Assembly: GCA_947258805.1 (NCBI GenBank)
Contig: CAMYJV010000041.1
Location: 1 to 15,296, forward strand
From: an uncultured Gammaproteobacteria bacterium
Lineage (GTDB): Bacteria; Pseudomonadota; Gammaproteobacteria; GCA-2729495
Direction: 5' to 3'
Length of the DNA stretch: 15,296 nucleotides
The notes below the pieces were generated by a model that was given only the letters and a program-made list of their open reading frames with translations, did no database searches and was not told the DNA's origin. Positions within the stretch are counted from its first letter, which is position 1; every line of letters begins with the position of its first letter. A program made the position numbers and the translations under genes. Positions 7,223-13,903 of the stretch are shown here, piece after piece.

Positions 7223-9472
7223 GTGGCCGGGTCCAGAATCCCCAACTTCTATCGAATGAGCGTGAGTGAGCGTGTGCGTGCGGTGCACGAGCGCGGCTTG
7301 CTGACGGACGCCGACTTCGAACGCCTGGTTACGGGCGACATGACGCTCGACCTGAGCGCCGCCGATAAAATGATCGAGAACGTGATTGGCGTGCTCGGCA
7401 TGCCGATCGGGCTGGCGCTGAACTTCCTGGTGAATAGCCGCGAGTATGTCGTGCCGCTGGCCGTCGAAGAGCCGTCGATTGTTGCGGCCCTGAGTGCAGC
7501 GGCAAAGCAGGCTCGACCGGCCGGCGGGTTCGCGGCAACCTCCACCGCACCGGTACTGATCGGGCAGATCCAGGTGCTTGACGTGCCGGATCTCCAGCAG
7601 GCAAAAGCCAGGGTGCTGGAGCGCAAGCAGGAAGTTATCGACCTGGCCAACAGCTTCCACCCACGCATGGTCGCACGCGGCGGCGGTGCAGTAGGGCTGG
7701 AAGTTAACAGCTTTCCGATGACCTCGACCGACGGCGAAATGCTGGTCGTGAACCTGCTCGTGGACACACGCGACGCGATGGGCGCCAACCTCGTCAATGG
7801 CATGTGCGAGGGCGTAGCCTCGCTGATTGAAAGCCTGACCGAAGGCAAGGTCTTCCTGCGCATCCTGTCGAACCTGGCGGACCGGGCCCTGGCCTGCGCG
7901 GAAGTCACGCTGCCCGTCGACCAGCTGGGCGGCAAGGGCTTCGCCGGCGAACAGGTGCGCGACGGGGTGATTATCGCGGCCGATTTTGCCGAGGTGGACC
8001 CGTACCGCGCGACGACTCACAACAAAGGCATCATGAACGGTATCGACGCTGTCGCGCTGGCAACGGGCAACGACTGGCGGGCCATCGAAGCCGGGGCTCA
8101 TGCCTACGCGGCCCGGCACGGCCGCTACACCTCACTGTCGCAGTGGTGGAAGGACGAAGACGGCAACCTGCGCGGTCGCCTGGAACTGCCGTTAAAGGTG
8201 GGCATCGTCGGCGGGCCGCTGGAGTCGAACCCGGCCGTGGCCATGAACCTGCGCCTGCTCGGGGTAAAGACAGCCTCCGAACTGGCTGAAGTGATGGCAG
8301 CCGTGGGCCTGGCGCAAAACTTTGCCGCACTTCGGGCCCTGGCAACGGAAGGAATACAGAGCGGGCACATGACGCTGCACGCCCGCAGCGTGGTGAAAGC
8401 GGCCGGCACACCGGCAGATCTGTTCAACGAAGTGCTCGAGGGCCTGCTGCGCAGTGGCGAAATCAAGGTCTGGAGAGCGCGCGAAATACTCGAAGACCTG
8501 CAGGAGCAGCGCAGCAGCGGCCGGCGCGCGAAGCGCACCGAGGTCGAAACAGGCACGGGTTTCGGCAAGGTCATCCTGCTGGGTGAACACGCGGTGGTGT
8601 ACGGACGCCACGCCCTCGCGGTACCGATTCCGCTGGCCATGCGAGCGGTCGTTGAAGACGGCGACCAGGGTGTGCAGCTGATGATTCCGCGCTGGGGTAT
8701 CGAGTACCAGCTGGCCAAGGCGCCAGAACAGCGCCGGTCCTTCGAGCGGGCCGCAGGCGCCATCATGGACCAGCTGGGCCTGGGCGATCGGCCGATTCGT
8801 ATCGAGGTGTTCCCGGACGTACCGCGCGGTATGGGCCTGGGCGGCTCAGCGGCGCTGGCCGTCGCGATCGTTCGCGCCCTGGATCTGCACTTCAAGCTCG
8901 GCCTGTCGGACGAACAGGTGAACCAGCTGGCCTTCGAGTCAGAGCAAATTGCCCACGGTCAGCCCAGTGGCATCGACAACACGGTGGCAACTTATGGCGA
9001 GCCGCTGTTGTTCCGCAAGGGCTCGCCGCCGCTGATTGAACCGCTGAATGTGCCGGTGCCCCTGACCATGGTGGTAGGCATGACGCATCAGGAAGGGCTG
9101 ACCGCGAAGACAGTCGCACGCGTGCGGGAAGCGCGCGACCGCAATCCGCGCCTCTACGAGAAGGTCTTCGACGACATCGATGCGCTGGTCCTGCAGGCCG
9201 TCGCAGCACTGCAGGATCGCGACGTCGCTGCGCTGGGCGAACTGATGAACGTTTGCCAGGGACTCCTGAACGCGCTGCAGGTATCCACGCCGGAACTCGA
9301 GCAGCTGATCGGTATCGCGCGTCGGGCCGGCGCGGTGGGCGCGAAGTTAACCGGAGGCGGTGGCGGGGGCGCCATGGTTGCACTGTGCCAGGACAATGCC
9401 GATTCGGTCCAGGCAGCCATAGAGCGGCGCGGCTTCCGCACCCTGCGCTTCGAAGCGGGATCGGCGCCCTGA
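7223..9472 (+). CDS. Fused class II HMG-CoA reductase and mevalonate kinase
   Basis: One uninterrupted 749-residue frame encodes two enzymes. Residues 1-428 are a full class II HMG-CoA reductase: ENVIG (52-56), AVEEPS with Glu83, DAMGAN (184-189), HNKGIMNGIDAV with Lys268, TGNDWRA with Asp284 and SGHMTLHAR with His382. These match the catalytic Glu83, Lys267, Asp283 and His381 of Pseudomonas mevalonii. A short charged linker (about 429-446) leads to a GHMP kinase: GKVILLGEHAVVYG with Lys449, the ATP loop PRGMGLGGSAA (534-544), SGIDNTVATYG with Asp585 and KLTGGGGGGA (708-717). This is mevalonate kinase by motif set and size (~300 residues). Fusion should convert HMG-CoA to 5-phosphomevalonate. 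P. mevalonii reductase degrades mevalonate, but the fused kinase and following idi point to biosynthesis. The GTG start follows GGGAG at 6 nt; the ATG at 7210 is out of frame. Confidence 0.93.
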   Translation: MAGSRIPNFYRMSVSERVRAVHERGLLTDADFERLVTGDMTLDLSAADKMIENVIGVLGMPIGLALNFLVNSREYVVPLAVEEPSIVAALSAAAKQARPAGGFAATSTAPVLIGQIQVLDVPDLQQAKARVLERKQEVIDLANSFHPRMVARGGGAVGLEVNSFPMTSTDGEMLVVNLLVDTRDAMGANLVNGMCEGVASLIESLTEGKVFLRILSNLADRALACAEVTLPVDQLGGKGFAGEQVRDGVIIAADFAEVDPYRATTHNKGIMNGIDAVALATGNDWRAIEAGAHAYAARHGRYTSLSQWWKDEDGNLRGRLELPLKVGIVGGPLESNPAVAMNLRLLGVKTASELAEVMAAVGLAQNFAALRALATEGIQSGHMTLHARSVVKAAGTPADLFNEVLEGLLRSGEIKVWRAREILEDLQEQRSSGRRAKRTEVETGTGFGKVILLGEHAVVYGRHALAVPIPLAMRAVVEDGDQGVQLMIPRWGIEYQLAKAPEQRRSFERAAGAIMDQLGLGDRPIRIEVFPDVPRGMGLGGSAALAVAIVRALDLHFKLGLSDEQVNQLAFESEQIAHGQPSGIDNTVATYGEPLLFRKGSPPLIEPLNVPVPLTMVVGMTHQEGLTAKTVARVREARDRNPRLYEKVFDDIDALVLQAVAALQDRDVAALGELMNVCQGLLNALQVSTPELEQLIGIARRAGAVGAKLTGGGGGGAMVALCQDNADSVQAAIERRGFRTLRFEAGSAP

Positions 9473-10029
9473 ATACGGTTCACAAAGCGGTCTCCAGCCC
9501 CGGTGAATCGCTGATCCTCGTAGACGAACAGGACCGGGAAATCGGCTTCGCCTCCAAACAGGACTGCCACGCGGGTGAAGGTGTGTTGCACCGGGCTTTC
9601 TCCGCCTTCCTGTTCAATGATGCGGGCGAACTGCTGTTGCAACAACGCAGTGAACTGAAGCCCCTCTGGCCCATGTACTGGTCGAACAGCTGTTGCAGCC
9701 ATCCGCGCGAAGGCGAGAGCGTAGAGACTGCCGTGCATCGCAGGATTCGCGAAGAACTCGGCCTGGATTGCGCGCCGCGTTTTCTCTACAAGTTCAGTTA
9801 CCACGCACACTTTGGCGAGATTGGCTCGGAACGGGAACTCTGCTGGGTATACGCTGGCCGGCACAGCGGTGAAGCGATCAGTCACCCGGACGAAATTGCC
9901 GCAACCCGCTATGTCACGCCAGCTGAGCTGAGTGCAGAAATGGCAGCAGAGCCGGATCGCTTCACGCCCTGGTTCAAGATGGAGTGGCAACGAATTGAAC
10001 GCGACCATCTGAGCGAGATACTCGCCTAG
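9469..10029 (+). CDS. idi: Type I isopentenyl-diphosphate delta-isomerase
   Basis: This Nudix-fold metalloenzyme interconverts IPP and DMAPP. From CTG at 9469 it has 186 residues, close to E. coli Idi (182). Metal and catalytic residues are all visible: His34 and His41 (DCH..., VLH), Cys76 and His78 in NSCCSHP, and Glu121/Glu123 in ERELCWVYA, matching E. coli His25, His32, Cys67, His69, Glu114 and Glu116. The start is the problem. No ATG, GTG or TTG occurs in frame between 9385 and well inside the protein. CTG at 9469 overlaps the upstream stop as CTGA and would be coupled to it. GTG at 9385 adds 28 Arg/Pro-rich residues, and TTG at 9253 more. A -1 frameshift could instead join it to the upstream fusion protein. 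An isomerase is needed in mevalonate-pathway organisms because the route yields only IPP. Confidence 0.88.
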   Translation: MNTVHKAVSSPGESLILVDEQDREIGFASKQDCHAGEGVLHRAFSAFLFNDAGELLLQQRSELKPLWPMYWSNSCCSHPREGESVETAVHRRIREELGLDCAPRFLYKFSYHAHFGEIGSERELCWVYAGRHSGEAISHPDEIAATRYVTPAELSAEMAAEPDRFTPWFKMEWQRIERDHLSEILA

Positions 10030-10052
10030 ATTACGGGCAGGAGACTAGAACA

Positions 10053-10865
10053 ATGGCGAACGTCGTAGTCACCGGCAGCACCAAAGGTATAGGCCGCGGT
10101 CTTGCGGAAGAATTTATCCGCCGCGGCCACAACGTCACAGTATCAAGCCGCAGCCAGGCGGATGCCGAACGCGTCGCGACCGAACTGAGCGAACTGGGCC
10201 CCGGAAAAGCCGCAGGGATTGGCTGCGATGTCAGCATCAAGGCGCACGCACAGGGGCTCTGGGACCACGCCGCAGCCAGTTTCGGCAGTGTCGATATCTG
10301 GATCAACAACGCCGGCCATGCCACGGCGCGATTCTTTGTTCATGACCTGCCGGAAAACCTGGTGCATACGCTGATCGACAGCAATCTGAAGGGCGCGGTG
10401 TTCGGCTCGCAGGTTGCTGTCACCGGCATGCGCAGGCAGGGCCACGGGGCGCTTTACAACATGCTGGGCGGCAGCTTCCAGGGCAACCGGCTGACCCCGA
10501 AGATGGGGGTTTACAGCGCGACCAAGTCCGGCATCTGGCGGCTGACCAAGTACCTGCTGGAAGAAAACAAGGACCAGGGCCTGATGATTGGCAGCATTAG
10601 CCCGGGTATGCTGATCAGCGATAACTGGTTCGATGAGCAGAAGCATCTGACCGAGGACGAGTGGCTGGAAATCAAGCCCTTGCTGAACACCCTGTGCGAT
10701 TACGTCGACACCGCAACGCCGTGGATCGTGGAAGAAGTGCTTGCGAACAAAGAGCCCGGGAAGCGCATTGCCTGGCTGACCAGCGGCAAGATTATGAAGC
10801 GCTTCTTCGACGCGAAGGTGCTGGGAAAGAAGCGCGACTTGTTCTCACGTTACGGGCTTCCGTAG
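10053..10865 (+). CDS. SDR-family NAD(P)-dependent oxidoreductase
   Basis: The protein has 270 residues, the classical short-chain dehydrogenase length. Motifs in order are the nucleotide-binding TGSTKGIG (7-14), CDVS near 58-61, NNAG (85-88), Asn111, Ser141, and the catalytic YSATK with Tyr154 and Lys158. Arg33 after strand 2 (SSRS) fits an NADP(H) preference. A distinctive basic tail follows residue 235. The start ATG at 10053 has AGGAG at 9 nt, and the gene follows idi by 23 nt in the same direction, so it likely belongs to the mevalonate operon. An isoprenoid alcohol or aldehyde substrate would fit the context but is inference; chlorophyllide-reductase-like SDRs look similar in the WINNAG block. 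No terminator is visible after it. Confidence 0.88.
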   Translation: MANVVVTGSTKGIGRGLAEEFIRRGHNVTVSSRSQADAERVATELSELGPGKAAGIGCDVSIKAHAQGLWDHAAASFGSVDIWINNAGHATARFFVHDLPENLVHTLIDSNLKGAVFGSQVAVTGMRRQGHGALYNMLGGSFQGNRLTPKMGVYSATKSGIWRLTKYLLEENKDQGLMIGSISPGMLISDNWFDEQKHLTEDEWLEIKPLLNTLCDYVDTATPWIVEEVLANKEPGKRIAWLTSGKIMKRFFDAKVLGKKRDLFSRYGLP

Positions 10866-11015
10866 CATCCACTGGCGTCTGCAAGTCCGGAACCTGCGAG
10901 CGCAACCGGGACGCAGCGATATTGATTGATTAAACCATCAGGGCTGTGCGTACCCTGGTCGCAAGCCGCTGCAGCCTCCGTTCGGCATGAGGCAACCTCA
11001 AGAAGTTTTACTTTC

Positions 11016-12305
11016 TTAGGGAATAGCGTACTTCACGCGCCAGATGATGTTGGCGCCGTCATCCGCCACGAGCAGTGAGCCGTCCGGCAGTTCGGCGAGC
11101 CCTACGGCGCGGCCCCGCACTGTACCTTTCGTGTCGTCCTCGACAAAACCGGTCAGGAAGGGCTGTATCTCTCCGGTTGGCGAGCCGTCCGCAAAGGGTA
11201 GAAATACCACGTCCGGCCCGATGAAAGTGGCGCGGCCCACGCCCGCGCGGCGCGCGACGAAGGCGCCGTTCCGATAGCTGGACGGGAAAGACCTGCCCCG
11301 ATAAAACAGCAGCCCCAGCGGTACGGAGTGACCGCCGAGCGCGAGGTCGGGTACCCGTGCCCGCTTTGCGGCTTCGGCCACGGCGACGGGATCTTTCTTC
11401 GACCAGGTCGGATCCGGGTAGGTGCCGAAATACACGTAGGGCCAGCCGTAGAACGCACCGTCCACGACCCGCGTGAGGTAGTCGGGCGGGACATCAGCGC
11501 CGATCCCGTCTCGCTCATTGACGGTCGCCCACAGGTCGCCGGTTGCCGGGTCCAGGGCCAGGCCCACCGGATTACGCAGCCCGGTGGCATACAGACGTTT
11601 AGCCGAGCCGTCGGGGCGCAGCGTCCAGATCGCGGCCCGTTCCGGTGGCTCATTACCGTCGGCGTTCACGTCCGTCGCAGAACCGACGGTCAGGTACAGG
11701 GTCTTGCCGTCCGGTGTGGCGATCACGTTGCGGGTCCAGTGATTGTTCCAGGGATTCGCATCCTCACCGGCGGGGATGTCGAGAATCTTCTTCGGCTGGC
11801 CGCTCAGGCGCACGGCGCCCGGCAAATACGGAAAGCGCACCAGGGAATCGGTGTTCGCGACGTAGAAATGATTGCCCAGCAGCAGCATCCCGAGGGGCTG
11901 ATTGAGTCCTTCAACGAAGGTATGCCGCCGGATGCCCTCGCTCGTCCGTCGCAAAAGGATGATGCTGTCGGCCGATGGGCCGAAGGCATTCTGCGCGGTC
12001 AACGCCTCGATCACGGCGGGCGGAAACCCGCCCATGCTCTCCGTTCGCGACTGGGCCACCAGCACGTCGCCATTCGGCAGCACGTACAGCCAGCGGCCGC
12101 TGTCGAAACCCTCCGCAAAGCGCTCGACGGTGAAGCCACGCGGTGCGGACGGCTGCGCGCCTTGATCCCACCCCACGACCACCGGGCGCTTGTAGGTAGC
12201 GCCGCCAAGGGGCGGCAGTTCGGGCACGGGCGGGCTGCCAGGCGGCTGCGCGGCGGAGGTCGACGCAAGAATCAGCGCCAGCAGGAAAAGCGAAAAGCGG
12301 ATCAT
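11016..12305 (-). CDS. Secreted sorbosone/glucose dehydrogenase-like beta-propeller
   Basis: The product has 429 residues with a Sec signal at residues 1-19 (hydrophobic core 4-15, Ala-x-Ala-like end before Gln20), so it is periplasmic or exported. The mature part resembles the PQQ-dependent soluble glucose/L-sorbosone dehydrogenase propeller family, which oxidises sugars. Recognisable blocks are WLYVLPNGDVLVAQSRTE (about 72-89), 'NHWTRNVIATPDGKTLYLTVGS' near 190-213, and the 'GLRNPVGLALDP' and 'DGAFYGWPYVYFG' blocks in the second half. Cofactor use and substrate are not proven by these. The ATG at 12305 directly precedes the signal peptide, but no Shine-Dalgarno is visible; only about 30 nt separate it from the Hsp20 terminator, so the leader must be very short. 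The gene is not coupled to a cytochrome or sugar gene here. Confidence 0.83.
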   Translation of the reverse strand: MIRFSLFLLALILASTSAAQPPGSPPVPELPPLGGATYKRPVVVGWDQGAQPSAPRGFTVERFAEGFDSGRWLYVLPNGDVLVAQSRTESMGGFPPAVIEALTAQNAFGPSADSIILLRRTSEGIRRHTFVEGLNQPLGMLLLGNHFYVANTDSLVRFPYLPGAVRLSGQPKKILDIPAGEDANPWNNHWTRNVIATPDGKTLYLTVGSATDVNADGNEPPERAAIWTLRPDGSAKRLYATGLRNPVGLALDPATGDLWATVNERDGIGADVPPDYLTRVVDGAFYGWPYVYFGTYPDPTWSKKDPVAVAEAAKRARVPDLALGGHSVPLGLLFYRGRSFPSSYRNGAFVARRAGVGRATFIGPDVVFLPFADGSPTGEIQPFLTGFVEDDTKGTVRGRAVGLAELPDGSLLVADDGANIIWRVKYAIP

Positions 12306-12335
12306 AAGCGAAGCATAGCCCAGCTTGCGGCAGAC

Positions 12336-12362
12336 AAAAAAAAGAGGGGGCTCACGGCCCCC
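12336..12362 (-). terminator. Intrinsic terminator of the Hsp20 gene
   Basis: Read on the minus strand, GGGGGC and GCCCCC (12362-12357 and 12351-12346) form a 6-bp GC stem around a 5-nt loop, followed by CT and then eight T (12343 to 12336). It lies 24 nt past the Hsp20 stop. This is a textbook rho-independent terminator and the clearest in the window. Confidence 0.88.
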
Positions 12363-12386
12363 CCACTTCGGTCAGGCGACCGGATG

Positions 12387-12824
12387 TCAGTTCACTTTTA
12401 CGTCTATGGACTTGGGCTGCTCGGCCTCAACCTTGGGCAGGTAAACCTTCAGCACGCCATCTTTGCTCTCTGCGGATATCCCGCCCTGATCGACGTCCGA
12501 CGGGAGGCTGAAGCTGCGCGAGAATTGTCCATAGAAACTCTCGACACGATGCTGCTGCTCGCTGTCATCCGTCTTCTCGTAGCGGCGCTCGCCCTTGATG
12601 GTAATGACACCGTCATGCACGCTGACGTCGACGTCTTCCTTGCGCACTTCCGGCAACTCGGCCTTGATGATGTAGGCCTTATCGGTTTCGGCAATGTCCG
12701 CCGCGGGTCGCCACCCCCCCGCGCGCTGGCCCTCTGCGGACAGCACGTCCCGGCTGCCCGTGCGGCCGTAGCGGCTCAACATATCATCCAGTTCGCGGAA
12801 CGGGTTCCAGGTCACTACGCTCAT
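12387..12824 (-). CDS. Small heat-shock protein, Hsp20/alpha-crystallin family
   Basis: From the ATG at 12824 the product has 145 residues, the usual size of a bacterial small heat-shock protein, an ATP-independent holdase in the cytoplasm. The N-terminal 'WNPFRELDDML' (6-16) is typical of the family. The alpha-crystallin domain spans about 39-135 and ends in the signature GVLKVYLPK (123-131). A C-terminal I-D-V (140-142) fits the I-x-I/V oligomerisation motif. The longer in-frame start at 12863 is rejected because GGAGG (12837 to 12833) lies 8 nt before the ATG at 12824. A sigma32-type promoter and an intrinsic terminator bracket it, so it is a single-gene heat-shock unit. Confidence 0.95.
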   Translation of the reverse strand: MSVVTWNPFRELDDMLSRYGRTGSRDVLSAEGQRAGGWRPAADIAETDKAYIIKAELPEVRKEDVDVSVHDGVITIKGERRYEKTDDSEQQHRVESFYGQFSRSFSLPSDVDQGGISAESKDGVLKVYLPKVEAEQPKSIDVKVN

Positions 12825-12853
12825 CTGTCTAACCTCCGAAAAGCTTGTCTCTG

Positions 12854-12870
12854 GCCGGGGCAATCCCGGC
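12854..12870. other. Hairpin in the Hsp20 5' leader
   Basis: GCCGGG (12854-12859) and CCCGGC (12865-12870) form a perfect 6-bp stem with a 5-nt loop, between the predicted start site and the GGAGG of Hsp20. It does not cover the ribosome-binding site, so an RNA-thermometer role is not shown; it may stabilise the leader. Confidence 0.45.
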
Positions 12871-12882
12871 GCGTTGACGACT

Positions 12883-12910
12883 ATCTGGGGGCTATCGGAA
12901 GGTTTTCAAG
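12883..12910 (-). promoter_or_regulatory. Sigma32 (RpoH) heat-shock promoter of Hsp20
   Basis: On the minus strand a perfect CTTGAAA -35 box (12910 to 12904) is followed after 13 nt by CCCCAGAT (12890 to 12883), near the CCCCATnT consensus of the heat-shock sigma factor. The start is expected around 12876, giving a leader of roughly 50 nt. Position directly upstream of an Hsp20 gene makes the call strong. Confidence 0.82.
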
Positions 12911-12975
12911 CGCTCGCTGACGCGGCGCGATCCGCATTTCTACGTACCAGCTGCCCGGCCGATACGGCGGGCTGA

Positions 12976-13896
12976 TCAGGCGGGACGGCTGTCGGGCTTG
13001 AGGATGAGCACGTCACAGTCCAGGCAGTCCAGCGCGCTTTCCGCGGTGCTGCCGATCAACCAGCGCCTGAGCCGGCTGCGAGCCACCGCACCCATGACGA
13101 CCAGGTCTGCACCCAGGCGGGCAGCGGTGTCCGGGATCAGCTGGCGCGGATCGCCGGCCTCAAGGATCACGTTGGCTTCGGTCAGGTCACGGCCGGCCAG
13201 CAGCTCATTCAGCGCTCTGCGGTGCACCGTTGCCGGCGGCTCACCGCTGAACGGGGGCGGCAACGCAGCGCCCGGCGCCACGAAAGGAACGTACTCCCCG
13301 GTCAGGTAAGCGTGCACGACAGATAACCGGCCGCCCCAGGCCGCGGCGAAAAGCTGCCCGGCATTCAGCAGGTTTCCATCCAGCGCAGCCGGCTTGTCGT
13401 GCTCGTGCACCGGATCTACGGCCACCATGACCTGCCCATAACCGCTGCCAGCCGCCGAGCCGACCAGCAATAAGGGTGGTTCCAGTTTGCGAATCAGCTG
13501 CCAGTCGGTATTGACCAGGCCCAGGCGCTGCAAGGGTGAGTGGTGAAACGTGCCGGCGACGACCAGGTCCGGGCCGTAGTCAGCCACCCCCTGCAGCACG
13601 CCGTCCACCACCGGGTAGGACCACTCGGCCGACACTGAGGTATCAACGCCGTCGGCAGTGTCGCCATTGGCCAAGGCGAGCAGCTGATCCCTTCGAGCGG
13701 CCACGAGTTGCGCGCGCGCCGTCTCCAGGCCAGGCGAATCGCTGAAGCGCTCACCGGCGATATGCGGATCGTAGACGACACCCAGCAGGTGCACACTGGC
13801 ACCAAAGCGCCGCGCAATGTCGAAAGCCCGGGCCGCGACTGTCGCACCCAACTCGCTGGGAGGGATCGCGGCCAGGATGCGATGGGGTTGCTGCAT
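12976..13896 (-). CDS. Tandem universal stress protein, UspE-like
   Basis: From the ATG at 13896 the protein has 306 residues and two UspA domains (about 5-147 and 154-301), the arrangement and length of E. coli UspE (316). The first half has 'GPDLVVAGTFHHSPL' (108-122); the second ends in LGADLVVMGAVARSRLRRWL followed by IGSTAESAL (261-289) and 'CDVLILKP' (294-301), the nucleotide-loop region. The usual G-x-x-G of the ATP loop reads G-A-V-A here, so the second Gly is lost, as may happen in domains with altered nucleotide binding. The in-frame start at 13929 lies inside the upstream gene; the ATG at 13896 is 7 nt after that gene's stop and has GAGAG upstream. It is probably co-transcribed with the cystathionine synthase gene. 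Confidence 0.9.
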   Translation of the reverse strand: MQQPHRILAAIPPSELGATVAARAFDIARRFGASVHLLGVVYDPHIAGERFSDSPGLETARAQLVAARRDQLLALANGDTADGVDTSVSAEWSYPVVDGVLQGVADYGPDLVVAGTFHHSPLQRLGLVNTDWQLIRKLEPPLLLVGSAAGSGYGQVMVAVDPVHEHDKPAALDGNLLNAGQLFAAAWGGRLSVVHAYLTGEYVPFVAPGAALPPPFSGEPPATVHRRALNELLAGRDLTEANVILEAGDPRQLIPDTAARLGADLVVMGAVARSRLRRWLIGSTAESALDCLDCDVLILKPDSRPA

Positions 13897-13903
13897 GCCG
13901 CTC

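Noticed and set aside
9358..9374. G-rich run as a programmed -1 frameshift site joining kinase and isomerase
   Set aside because: The run does not form a proper X-XXY-YYZ slippery heptamer and encodes the conserved glycine motif of the kinase; only the general frameshift possibility is kept.
11328..12920. 530-codon plus-strand open frame
   Set aside because: It lies antisense to the sorbosone-dehydrogenase-like and Hsp20 genes, crosses the terminator, has no recognisable domain, and reflects high GC content.
12953..12972. Hairpin after the universal stress gene as a terminator
   Set aside because: The stem has a bulge and no T-tract follows on the minus strand.
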